Shown here in pieces: positions 26,372 through 33,902 of a stretch of DNA of 64,000 nucleotides. How positions within the stretch are numbered: position 1 is the stretch's first letter; every line of letters begins with the position of its first letter. Source of the DNA: CATOSP01 sp965197545 (GTDB taxonomy: Bacteria; Chloroflexota; Dehalococcoidia; Lucifugimonadales; UBA3495); contig CBDANJ010000007.1 of the NCBI GenBank assembly GCA_965197545.1, positions 1,240,001 through 1,304,000 of the forward strand, read 5' to 3'. The notes under the pieces were generated by a model, which ran no database searches, was not told the DNA's origin, and saw nothing but the letters and a program-made list of their open reading frames with translations. The translations under genes and the position numbers were made by a program.

Positions 26372-27190
26372 ATGAAGCGGAAAGCATATCCCAGTGATTT
26401 GACGGATTGCCAATGGAAGCATTTGGAACCCTTGTTGCCCCCTGGGTCGAGGAGAGGACGCCGGCGTACCGTGGACCTGCAGGAGGTAGTAAACGGCATA
26501 CTATATGTCTTGCGCGGCGGCATACCATGGCGAATGGTGCCCCATGACCTGCCTCCCTGGGGCACGGTGTGGTGGTATTTCCGAAAATGGCGGGCCGATG
26601 GCACTTGGGAGCGGGTTGAGGAGGCGCTGCGCGGCCAGGTCCGGGAGAAAGAAGGACGGGATGCCATCCCCGGCGCTGCCATCATCGACAGCCAGAGCGT
26701 CAAGACCACGGAAAAGGGGGGCCTCGGGGCTGCGACGCCGGCAAGAAGGTATCCGGGCGCAAGCGCCACATCGTAGTGGACATAGTGGACACCATGGGCC
26801 TGCTTCTGGCCGTGGTGGTCCATGCGGCCAACATCCAGAGCCTGCCCCGTGCCACGACACGGGGACCGGGATGGGGCCAAGCTGGTCTTGGTAAAGTTGC
26901 TGCACCGGTTTCCCCGGCTCCAGGTCATCCGGGCCGATGCGGCCTACGCTGGCCGGTTGGCGGCGCGGGCTTGGGCCACCGGAGGTTGGGCGCTGAATGC
27001 GGTGCGCCGGAACCCGGACAGCCGCCGCTTCGAGGTGCTGCCCAGACGGTGGGTGGTGGAGCGCACCTTGGCTTGGCTGAGCCGCTGCCGGCGGCTGAGC
27101 CAAGACTACGAGGAATTGCCCGAAACCGGGGAGGCATGGGTCCATATAGCGATGGTCCACCCGATGCTCAAAAGACTTAAACCCAATTGA
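26372..27190 (+). pseudogene. IS5-family transposase, frameshift plus hairpin
   Basis: Starts at ATG 26372 (MKRKAYPSDLTDCQWKHLEP). The first frame carries GIPWRMVPHDLPPWGTVWWY and IIDSQSVKTTEKGG. At AAAAGGGGGG (about 26710-26719) a -1 shift is needed to read KGGPRGCDAGKKVSGRKRH and then VDTMGLLLAVVVHAANIQ. The equivalent shift exists in the 57-kb copy at the same codon, so it is probably programmed, as reported for parts of the IS5 family. A hairpin element at 26839-26863 breaks the frame again; beyond it DRDGAKLVLVKLLHRF and LPRRWVVERTLAWLSRCRRL run to the stop. The hairpin makes this copy non-functional. Confidence 0.88.
26839..26863 (+). repeat. Short hairpin element, copy D (25 bp)
   Basis: Inserted between CAG (26836-26838) and G (26864). 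Foot AGCCTG, stem CCCCGTG / CACGGGG, loop CCACGA. The related transposase at 57.8 kb has the uninterrupted reading ANIQDRDGAK at this point, which proves the insertion and its exact limits. Confidence 0.92.
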
Positions 27191-27472
27191 TCCCTATTTC
27201 TCACACACCCTCTTAGAAACCCGTTGGGGGCCAATAGGCTATGGCACTATTTCCCCTCGGCACTGTTACAAGGGCGGGCAGGAAACTAATTGCAGGATTA
27301 ACAACCTGATTCTCCAGACGAGTAAAAGCGGGACAGAGATGACGCTCTGGTTCCACGAGATTGAAGGTGGAAAGCGGGAGCGTCTTGTCATAGAAATTAA
27401 ATTAGTTCAAATCCTCAAGCTACCTTGGAACCTATAAATACTCTACGCGTACCAGGCGGATCCGTGATGTCC

Positions 27473-28066
27473 CTATCCCCCCTGGCGCAGACCTTCGATC
27501 ACATCCTGCGAATTGACCACGTCCGCCTGTCGAGGGAATATGCGCTGAGTAAGGAATTCGTGGACATCTATGTCCTGGTCGGCGCAACAGTCTTCGACGA
27601 CGAATAGGCGGTAATCCAGGTCGGCGGCGTAGCGGACTGTGGACAGCACCACCCCGCTGGTTGCATAACCCAGGATTATCAGGGTCTCGACGCCATTGGC
27701 CCGCAGCGTCATGTCCAGGTCGGTACCGAAAAGGGCGTTGACCCGGCGCTTACCGACTACGACCTCTCTAGATGTTGGAGCGACGGCGGAATGAATCAGG
27801 CTTACCGGGTCGCTGACGGCGGGTTGCCCCGAGTTTTTGCGCTGACTAAAGGTCTTGTTCCGGTCGCTGATCTCCGGATAGCCCGGCCGGAACACCGTGG
27901 CCGAGTAACAAACGAATAGCCCGGCGTTCCGCGCCGCCTGCTGCAAGGCGACGGTCTTTTCAACCACACCGCGACTCTTAGAGTGTTCCAGGTTGCCCAT
28001 CGCGTCGGCGTAAAAATCCGCTATAAGCAGCGCGGCGCTCTCGCGTTCAATCCTTAGCTCAGCCAC
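27473..28066 (-). CDS. Isochorismatase-like hydrolase
   Basis: The 197-residue protein has the isochorismatase/cysteine-hydrolase fold: an N-terminal ALLIADFYADAMG with the catalytic Asp (about residue 17), a central VVVGKRRVNALFGTDLDMTL with the Lys, and LIILGYATSGVVLSTVRYAA. In amidohydrolase members the last motif holds the nucleophilic Cys (GxxTxxCVxxT); here the position is Gly (TSGVV), as in isochorismatases such as PhzD. It is therefore more likely a vinyl-ether or non-Cys hydrolase than a nicotinamidase. The substrate is unknown. Confidence 0.88.
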   Translation of the reverse strand: MAELRIERESAALLIADFYADAMGNLEHSKSRGVVEKTVALQQAARNAGLFVCYSATVFRPGYPEISDRNKTFSQRKNSGQPAVSDPVSLIHSAVAPTSREVVVGKRRVNALFGTDLDMTLRANGVETLIILGYATSGVVLSTVRYAADLDYRLFVVEDCCADQDIDVHEFLTQRIFPRQADVVNSQDVIEGLRQGG

Positions 28067-28082
28067 TTTTCAACCCCTCGTA

Positions 28083-28322
28083 TCAGAGAGTCAGTGTTTT
28101 TGCGTTGCGGTATAGGAATTTCGGTGAGAAGTCGGCTCCGTTGGGCCATGCAACAGTACCGCCTTCGATCCCCGCCAGTCCAAAGTATTCCGGGTCCCTC
28201 AGAGGCTCGAACACCTAGCCGTATAGTTCGTCCTCCAAGTCTATATGCAGCTTCTTGCCGTCGGAGAAGACGGTTTCGAGGACGTAGGGCCGGACCACCT
28301 TGACTCCAATGACTTCTTCCAA
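28083..28322 (-). pseudogene. DUF2442-type protein with in-frame TAG
   Basis: An 80-codon frame from TTG 28322 to TGA, starting five bases after the DUF4160 stop. It reads VIGVKVVRPYVLETVFSDGK and KLHIDLEDELYG, then TAG (28215-28217), then VFEPLRDPEYFGLAGIEGGT and VAWPNGADFSPKFLY. This is the DUF2442 pattern on both sides of the stop. A single base change from GAG or CAG would explain it. DUF4160 and DUF2442 genes are commonly paired, possibly as a toxin-antitoxin-like unit; here the second member has recently been lost unless the codon is suppressed. Confidence 0.75.
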
Positions 28323-28326
28323 AGCG

Positions 28327-28587
28327 CTATGCCAACGGGTCGATCTGTTTGAGAGGCAGTCTAGCCTCTGCGAGATCCCAGCCGGTCCGCAACTCTGGCT
28401 GGTACAGACCGGCCCACCCTAAAACCATACTTTCGGCGCGATTGGTCAGTGCGCCGTCAATCAACCGTACCGGGTCTATCCCTACAGCCGCATGATATCC
28501 GGGTAGGGTCACATGAACATGCGGGGGATGTTCGTCGTTGTAGTAGAGATATACTTCAAGTCCATAAAATGCGGAGACTCGGGGCAT
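28327..28587 (-). CDS. DUF4160 domain protein
   Basis: Start MPRVSAFYGLEVYLYYNDEH (ATG 28587) matches the usual N-terminus; an in-frame ATG at 28641 would overlap the threonine aldolase gene and adds 18 unconserved residues. The 86-residue product contains the family signature EHPPHVHVTLPGYHAAVGID followed by MVLGWAGLYQPELRTGWDLA and LPLKQIDPL. Its function is unknown. The histidine-rich HPPHVH might bind metal. It is followed at once by the broken DUF2442 gene. Confidence 0.88.
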   Translation of the reverse strand: MPRVSAFYGLEVYLYYNDEHPPHVHVTLPGYHAAVGIDPVRLIDGALTNRAESMVLGWAGLYQPELRTGWDLAEARLPLKQIDPLA

Positions 28588-28594
28588 CCTCCGC

Positions 28595-29641
28595 TTAAAC
28601 CAGGATTCCCACCGCCCGCGACACTCTTCCAAGGGCGTCATCGACGTCTTCGCTGGAGATGTGGCGGTGGGTTACCATGCGTATGGAGTTGGGGCCGGGA
28701 GAGGATACCAGCACGCCTTCCCGGTCGAGGGCGGCTGCTAGGTCGGCAGCCGAGCCGATGGCCTGGTCCACGTCGAAGATCACGATGTTGCTTTGAATGC
28801 TGTCGGCGTCGAGGCTCAGCCCGTCGACGTTTGCCAACCCTTGGGCCAAACGCCGGGCGTTGGCGTGGTCGTCGGCCAGCCGCTCCACCATGCTATCCAG
28901 AGCGACGAGGCCGGCGGCGGCCAGGACTCCGGCTTGCCGCATCCCGCCCCCGACCATTTTCCGCCATTTGAGGGCGTCCTCAATGAACTCTTTGGACCCG
29001 CAAAGCACCGAACCAACCGGGCAACTGAGGGCCTTGGACAGACAGAAGGAAACGTCGTCCACATCCTTTACCAACTCGCTGGCGGGCACTTCCAGGGACA
29101 CCGCCGCGTTGAAGATACGCGCCCCGTCCAGGTGGACCTTGGCTCCGGCGGCATGGGCAACCTCCGCGACCCTGGCGGTGTCCTCGGGTGTAAGGACGCC
29201 CCCGCTGCAACGGTTGTGAGTATTCTCCAGGCACACCAGGGTGGTTGGGGGCATGTGCACATTCCCCCTGGGCCGGATGGCCGCTGCCAGGTCGCCGGGG
29301 TCTATTCTCCCCTGGTCGTCGTTGGGGACAAGCCGGACCTGTGCCCCGGCCAGGGCCGACGCCCCGGCGGACTCGTTCCAGAACATGTGGGCCTGGTCGC
29401 CCATCACGATCTCGTCACCCCGCTGGCAATGGGTCAAGGCGGCCACCAGGTTACTCATGGTGCCGCTGGCCATAAGCAGCCCAGCTTCCTTTCCCAAAAG
29501 CTCGGCGGCGCGCTCCTGCAATTGGTTGATGGACGGGTCTTCGCCGTAAACGTCGTCGCCCACTTCGGCTTCGTACATGGCGCGGCGCATCTCGCCGGTA
29601 GGTTTTGTAACGGTGTCACTGCGTAAATCGATAACGTTCAT
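28595..29641 (-). CDS. ltaE: Low-specificity L-threonine aldolase
   Basis: The 348-residue PLP enzyme splits threonine or allo-threonine to glycine and acetaldehyde. Motifs: DLRSDTVTKPTGEMRRAM (residues 5-22), VGDDVYGEDPSINQLQ, GDQAHMFWNE with His85 stacking on PLP, LENTHNRCSGG, KVHLDGARIFNAAV with Asp172, and FCLSKALSCPVGS with the Schiff-base Lys203. All catalytic residues are present. It may channel glycine to one-carbon metabolism; glyA is not in the window. Confidence 0.95.
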   Translation of the reverse strand: MNVIDLRSDTVTKPTGEMRRAMYEAEVGDDVYGEDPSINQLQERAAELLGKEAGLLMASGTMSNLVAALTHCQRGDEIVMGDQAHMFWNESAGASALAGAQVRLVPNDDQGRIDPGDLAAAIRPRGNVHMPPTTLVCLENTHNRCSGGVLTPEDTARVAEVAHAAGAKVHLDGARIFNAAVSLEVPASELVKDVDDVSFCLSKALSCPVGSVLCGSKEFIEDALKWRKMVGGGMRQAGVLAAAGLVALDSMVERLADDHANARRLAQGLANVDGLSLDADSIQSNIVIFDVDQAIGSAADLAAALDREGVLVSSPGPNSIRMVTHRHISSEDVDDALGRVSRAVGILV

Positions 29642-29734
29642 CAGGGCCTCACTCCATTGAATCTGGGCCTATTCTAGCAAATGGGCTTTGAACCGTCAGC
29701 AAACGGGCGGGGAGGCAACTGTTTAGTCTTGAGG

Positions 29735-29788
29735 GAGGGAAAGTCCCCCTTTCGCAAAAGGGGGGCTGGGGGGATTTTCCCCGCTCCG
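29735..29788. repeat. Intergenic G/C hairpin
   Basis: GAAAGTCCCCCTTTCGC followed by AAAAGGGGGGCTGGGGGGA forms a stem like those of the neighbouring hairpin repeats at 15424 and 29899, but it lacks the AACTCTGA-type tail. It lies in the 425-base gap between ltaE and the hydrolase gene, where no coding frame is supported. Confidence 0.6.
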
Positions 29789-29898
29789 GCTAGAGTCGCC
29801 AACGGGTGCGCTGCACATCTCCAACCGTGGTGGTTTCTCGTAGGAATATCCGGGTTGAGATTACCCCGGTCCTCGTAACTGCGTTAGCCGGAAAGAGA

Positions 29899-29973
29899 GA
29901 AATCCCCCTTTAGCGAAAGGGGGAGATTATCCGTGAACGTTCCGCCGCCGTTGCTAACTCTGACCAGTTACCC
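29899..29973. repeat. Intergenic hairpin repeat, copy 2
   Basis: Hairpin GAAATCCCCCTTTAGCG / AAAGGGGGAGA (29899-29927), then 28 unconserved bases, then the tail AACTCTGACCAGTTACCC (29956-29973). It matches the copy at 15424-15498 in hairpin, spacing and tail (one base differs in the tail). Confidence 0.7.
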
Positions 29974-30066
29974 GGGGAGCCGGGAAAGGCGCGTGTTGCC
30001 AAACCGGAACGGCTCTCCTAAGATGGGACGATACCAGCGGAACGAAACTACCGGAGGGGAGGAAAC

Positions 30067-30708
30067 GTGCGCCAGAGTGCAGTCTCGTTCAAGGCCAAAG
30101 ACCTGAACATCGAAGGCGTCATCGCCCAACCTGACGGAATCACGGGACCGTTCCCGGGAGTGGTCATCTGCCATCCACACCCGCTTTTTGGCGGAAACAT
30201 GGACAATAGCGTGGTGCGGAGCGTGTCCTTAGCCCTGGTTGAGCGGGGCATGGCGACCCTGCGGTTCAACTTTCGCGGCGTTGGAAATAGCGAGGGAGAG
30301 CACTCCAAGGGAGAGTTGGAACACCAGGAAGCCTTGGCCGCGATCGAACTCATCAAGGCGTGGCCCGGCGTAGACGGGAAGAAGATTGGACTAGCTGGAT
30401 ACTCCTTTGGTTCATCAGTAGTCCTGGGCAACGAGTCGCTGCACAAAAAGGCCAGAGCCCTCGCACTGATCTCACCGCCTCTGCGCGCCCTAGAAGAAAC
30501 TCCGCTAAAAAAGAGCAAGCGGGATGCGTTCATCATATCCGGAGACAGGGATAAGCTTGTTCAGTCCGAAGAAGTGCCCGCATTGCTGGATGCTTTTGCC
30601 AAGCGCCCTGAGTGTTGCATCGTTTCCGGCGCTGACCACTTCTGGGGTGGCTACGAGGACCAGTTGACTCCCCAGATTGGCAGGTACTTCTTGGAGAAAC
30701 TGAAGTAA
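30067..30708 (+). CDS. Alpha/beta hydrolase
   Basis: The 213-residue protein starts at GTG 30067 behind GGAGGGGAGG. It has the small dienelactone-hydrolase-like form: PGVVICHPHPLFGGNMDNSV with the HPHP oxyanion segment, ATLRFNFRGVGNSEGEH, the nucleophile elbow LAGYSFGSSV (Ser near residue 118), FIISGDRDKLV (Asp) and SGADHFWGG (His). The triad is complete. Close relatives are carboxylesterases of unknown substrate. lspA begins seven bases after its stop, so this gene is probably the first of the lspA-rluD-gltX-glnS run. Confidence 0.9.
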   Translation: MRQSAVSFKAKDLNIEGVIAQPDGITGPFPGVVICHPHPLFGGNMDNSVVRSVSLALVERGMATLRFNFRGVGNSEGEHSKGELEHQEALAAIELIKAWPGVDGKKIGLAGYSFGSSVVLGNESLHKKARALALISPPLRALEETPLKKSKRDAFIISGDRDKLVQSEEVPALLDAFAKRPECCIVSGADHFWGGYEDQLTPQIGRYFLEKLK

Positions 30709-30714
30709 CTGCCG

Positions 30715-31425
30715 ATGCACCACGTTGGAGATGCTCCAAGGCCGCCGGCTGCGGGGCCATCCCGGATATACACCGATTTCTTACTGCTCCAATTGGCCGC
30801 TTTGGTGTTCCTGTGCGACCAATTCACCAAGTTCTTGGCGCGGACTTTTCTGCCCTTTCGAGACTCGTTCCCAGACTACGGGTTTTTCCGGTTCACGCAC
30901 GCGCAAAACACCGGCAGCGCCTTTGGACTGTTTCAGGGCAATAACTTCCCCCTGATCCTGGTGGCGATTTTTGGGATTGCCGTCCTGGTGTTGGTCTACT
31001 ATACCCAGAGGCGGCGGACCGCCCTGTTGCGGATCAGCCTCGGACTGCAGATCGGTGGGGCCCTCGGCAACCTGATAGACCGTATCAGGCTTGGGCACGT
31101 CACCGACTTTCTGGATGTGGGTGCGTGGCCGGTGTTCAACATCGCCGACTCCTCCATCGTGATTGGGCTGGTGCTTCTTGGATGGATTTTCGTGGGCCCC
31201 GGGTCTCGGACGGGTCAGAGGCAGCCGGAGGCCTTGATTACGGCGGCCCCGACTGGTCTGTCAGTCTCGCCACAAACCCCGGTCACGCGCTGCCCTGTCT
31301 GCGGCGGAGGGCTGCACTCCTTGGCGGAAGGCAGGAGATGCAGCGCCTGCGGAGTGAGGCTCTTACCCCAGGGCCACGGGGTAGTAGAGGATTCCCGGCC
31401 CTTTGACCAGGAAGGACAGGAATAG
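30715..31425 (+). CDS. lspA: Lipoprotein signal peptidase with zinc-ribbon tail
   Basis: Residues 20-165 form signal peptidase II, the membrane aspartic protease that cuts prolipoproteins before the lipidated Cys. Four hydrophobic segments are visible (about 22-42, 78-96, 107-121, 145-160), with the conserved DQFTK, RFTHAQNTGSAFGLF, and both catalytic aspartates: Asp122 in GNLIDRI and Asp145 in FNIADSS. Unlike ordinary LspA (about 160-170 residues) this protein has 236, with a C-terminal CPVCGG...CSACG pair (Cys193, 196, 209, 212) that looks like a cytosolic zinc ribbon. The DUF4349 lipoprotein at 46.7 kb is one likely substrate. Confidence 0.92.
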   Translation: MHHVGDAPRPPAAGPSRIYTDFLLLQLAALVFLCDQFTKFLARTFLPFRDSFPDYGFFRFTHAQNTGSAFGLFQGNNFPLILVAIFGIAVLVLVYYTQRRRTALLRISLGLQIGGALGNLIDRIRLGHVTDFLDVGAWPVFNIADSSIVIGLVLLGWIFVGPGSRTGQRQPEALITAAPTGLSVSPQTPVTRCPVCGGGLHSLAEGRRCSACGVRLLPQGHGVVEDSRPFDQEGQE

Positions 31426-31427
31426 CC

Positions 31428-32345
31428 GTGGCGACTCCCGCCACCAGCGAATACAAGGTCGACACCGGCCAAGTCCGCTTGGACCAATTTCTGGCCCGCA
31501 AGCACTCAAGCATGACTCGGGCACAGTTGCAGAGGCTCATTTCCGATGGTCACGTGAGGCTCAACGGGTGTCCGGCCCGGCCATCGCAGAAGGTCAAGGT
31601 GGGTGATCTTGTGTCGCTGGTTATTCCGCCACCCAGGCCCGTGGCGTTGGTCCCGCAGGCGCTCCCTCTGAATCTGGTCTACCAGGACAGTGATATCGTC
31701 GTTCTGGACAAACCCGCGGGAATTCCGGTGCATCCGGGGCCGGGGCACCCTGACAAGACCATCGTGAACGGGCTGCTCGCCCTCTGTCCCGACATTCAGG
31801 GGATAGGGGGCGATATACGTCCGGGGATCGTCCACCGGCTTGATAAGGACACCTCCGGACTGATGATGGTTGCCAAGACCCATGCCGCCCATCAGTCTTT
31901 GTCCCAACAGATCAAGTCGCGGGAAGTGACCAAGGGCTACCTCGCCCTGGCGGTGGGCCAAATAGAGCCTCGCACCGGGCTGATAGACCTTCCCATAGCC
32001 AGGGACCCGCGGAACCGCAAGCGGATGGCAGTGGTTGTCGGGGGGAGAGAAGCCCGCACTCGTTACCAAGTCGTGAAGGATCCACCGGGGCATAGCCTGG
32101 TCGAGCTGCTGTTGGAAACGGGACGGACCCATCAGATTCGTGTCCACCTGTCTTACCTGGGCAACCCGCTCCTGGGAGACGAGTTGTACGGCAGAAGCCA
32201 CGAATTGCTACCCCGCCAGTTCCTCCACGCCCACCACCTGGGCTTCCGGCATCCGGCCAGCGGCGATGCAATGGAGTTCCATTCCGCCCTCCCACCCGAC
32301 CTGGATGGAGTGCTGGAATTACTCACCACCGGGCCATCGGGGTAG
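31428..32345 (+). CDS. RluD-type 23S rRNA pseudouridine synthase
   Basis: The 305-residue enzyme starts at GTG 31428, two bases after the lspA stop. An S4 RNA-binding domain (VRLDQFLARKHSSMTRAQLQ, about 11-60) precedes the catalytic domain with LDKPAGIPVHPGPGH, the signature IVHRLDKDTSGLMMVAK with the nucleophilic Asp, TRYQVVKDPPGHSLVELLLE and GRTHQIRVHLSYLGNPLLGD. It isomerises uridines in large-subunit rRNA; RluD-type site choice is inferred from architecture only. Pairing with lspA is common in bacteria. Confidence 0.93.
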   Translation: MATPATSEYKVDTGQVRLDQFLARKHSSMTRAQLQRLISDGHVRLNGCPARPSQKVKVGDLVSLVIPPPRPVALVPQALPLNLVYQDSDIVVLDKPAGIPVHPGPGHPDKTIVNGLLALCPDIQGIGGDIRPGIVHRLDKDTSGLMMVAKTHAAHQSLSQQIKSREVTKGYLALAVGQIEPRTGLIDLPIARDPRNRKRMAVVVGGREARTRYQVVKDPPGHSLVELLLETGRTHQIRVHLSYLGNPLLGDELYGRSHELLPRQFLHAHHLGFRHPASGDAMEFHSALPPDLDGVLELLTTGPSG

Positions 32346-32395
32346 GCCCATGACCTTCGTGGTAGAATAGGTTTGATAGGATCAGGAGGGTAATA

Positions 32396-33865
32396 GTGGC
32401 GGAAAACGTCCGCGTAAGATTCGCCCCCAGCCCCACCGGTGAGCCCCACATCGGCAACATTCGCACCGCTCTTTTTAACTGGCTCTTCGCCCGGCGTCAC
32501 GGCGGCGATTTCGTTGTGCGCGTCGAAGACACAGACCAGGAGCGGTTGGTGCCCGGCGCATTGGACGCCGTGCTCGAGAGCCTGGACTGGCTGAAAATTG
32601 ACTGGGACGAAGGTCCCCGTGTGGAAGGGCCTCACGCGCCCTATGTCCAGTCTCAGCGATTGGACAACTACAAGGAGTTGGCCAACACCCTAGTCCAGCG
32701 GGGCCACGCTTACCCTTGCTACTGCACCCGTGAGCGGCTGGACCAGATGAGGAAGGAACAGCAGGCCCGGAAACAAGGCTCGGGCTATGACCGGCGGTGC
32801 CGCCATCTGACCCAGGAACAGCGGAGCGGCCTAGAAGCGGAAGGAGCCACTTCCGTCATACGGTTTGCGACGCCGACTTCGGGTATTACCGAGGTGGAAG
32901 ACCTGATCCGGGGACACGTGGAGTGGCGCAACGAGCTGCTGGATGACTTCGTGGTCCTGAAGTCCGACGGGTTTCCCACCTATCACCTGGGAGTGGTCAC
33001 CGATGACCACCTCATGGAGATTAGTCACGTCCTTAGAGCCGAGGAATGGCTGCCAAGCACGCCCCGGCATATTCAGCTCTATCAGGCCCTGAATTTCGAT
33101 CCGCCCCAGTTCGGCCACCTGCCGATTATCATGGGCCCCGACCGGGCCAAGCTGTCCAAACGTCATGGCGCGACCGCTCTCTTGGACTACCGGGAGGAAG
33201 GATATTTGCCCGAGGCCATGTTGAATTTCATGGTCCTGCTGGGCTGGGCCCTGGACGATAAGACAGAAGTTATGCCGACGGACGACATCATCAAAGGGTT
33301 CTCGTTGGAACATATCACCAAGTCTTCCGCGATATTCGACCGGGAGAAGCTGACCTGGATGAACGGTGTCTACATCCGCGAGTTGCCCGCCGACGAACTC
33401 GCGGCCCGGATGCTTCCCTTCCTCGAGCGGGACCTGCCCAGCGGTCTCCTGCCGGTAGACACCGACTATCTGGCGGCCATCGCCCCTCTGGTCCAAGAGC
33501 GGATCAAGCTGCTCTCCGACTCGGCGGAGATGACCCGGTACTTCTTCGAAGACCTGCCGGAATACGACGCTAAGACGTTGGTGCAGAGAGGAATGGACCC
33601 AGTCGCGACACGGGACGCGCTGCAAGCCGCGCTGTGGAAATTGCGAGATTCCCCAAACTTCGAGAACCTGTACCTGGAAGAGATGTTGCGGGCGGCTGGC
33701 CAGGAGCTTGGGCTCAGCCCGCGCCAGTTCTTCGGAGCTTTGAGGACCGCCGTCACGGGCCGCACGGCCACGCCTCCGCTATTCGGGACCATGGAGGTCA
33801 TGGGCCGGGACCGGGTATTACGCCGGCTCGAACGCGCAGTAGACATGATGGCCCCATTGGTCTGA
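32396..33865 (+). CDS. gltX: Glutamate-tRNA ligase
   Basis: The 489-residue class I synthetase begins at GTG 32396 after GGAGGG. RFAPSPTGEPHIGNIRTALF holds the HIGH-type motif, followed by VRVEDTDQERLV, the zinc-like segment YCTRERLDQM, HLGVVTDDHLMEISHVLRAE and the KMSKS equivalent AKLSKRHGATAL (about residue 255). The C-terminal anticodon-binding helical domain is complete. It is followed 37 bases later by glnS, so glutamate and glutamine charging are encoded together. With a GlnRS present, this enzyme is probably discriminating. Confidence 0.97.
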   Translation: MAENVRVRFAPSPTGEPHIGNIRTALFNWLFARRHGGDFVVRVEDTDQERLVPGALDAVLESLDWLKIDWDEGPRVEGPHAPYVQSQRLDNYKELANTLVQRGHAYPCYCTRERLDQMRKEQQARKQGSGYDRRCRHLTQEQRSGLEAEGATSVIRFATPTSGITEVEDLIRGHVEWRNELLDDFVVLKSDGFPTYHLGVVTDDHLMEISHVLRAEEWLPSTPRHIQLYQALNFDPPQFGHLPIIMGPDRAKLSKRHGATALLDYREEGYLPEAMLNFMVLLGWALDDKTEVMPTDDIIKGFSLEHITKSSAIFDREKLTWMNGVYIRELPADELAARMLPFLERDLPSGLLPVDTDYLAAIAPLVQERIKLLSDSAEMTRYFFEDLPEYDAKTLVQRGMDPVATRDALQAALWKLRDSPNFENLYLEEMLRAAGQELGLSPRQFFGALRTAVTGRTATPPLFGTMEVMGRDRVLRRLERAVDMMAPLV

Positions 33866-33902
33866 CCCTACACCCCATGCGCCATTTTCGAGGTAAGGAA
33901 GC

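Larger units (their letters stand above)
26294..27212. mobile_element. IS5-family element in GIY-YIG gene
   Basis: A 919-bp element with inverted ends GAGGGTGTGTGAGAAATA. It is flanked by TCA (26291-26293) and TTA (27213-27215); the TTA is the original Leu codon of the host gene, so the left copy has changed by one base. It is related in end sequence to the copy at 57248-58150 (GAGGGTGT). Confidence 0.88.
24176..27437 (+). pseudogene. GIY-YIG-domain protein in three pieces
   Basis: Piece 1 (24176-24230) encodes MKRLIAGYEFAKVGRIQLG; piece 2 (26118-26293) encodes RDNEMPQSRYVKANQTPLHQ and the GIY-YIG core GGVYVLADGGNALYVGECQN; piece 3 (27213-27437) encodes LETRWGPIGYGTISPRHCYK, GGQETNCRINNLILQ and the C-terminus up to TAA. 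An IS1182-like element separates pieces 1 and 2 at CTAG, and an IS5-family element separates 2 and 3 at TTA (left copy now TCA). Joined with one copy of each duplication, the gene has 151 codons with no other lesion. GIY-YIG nucleases of this kind act on DNA; with HEPN upstream the locus looks like a small defence or genome-maintenance island. Confidence 0.82.
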
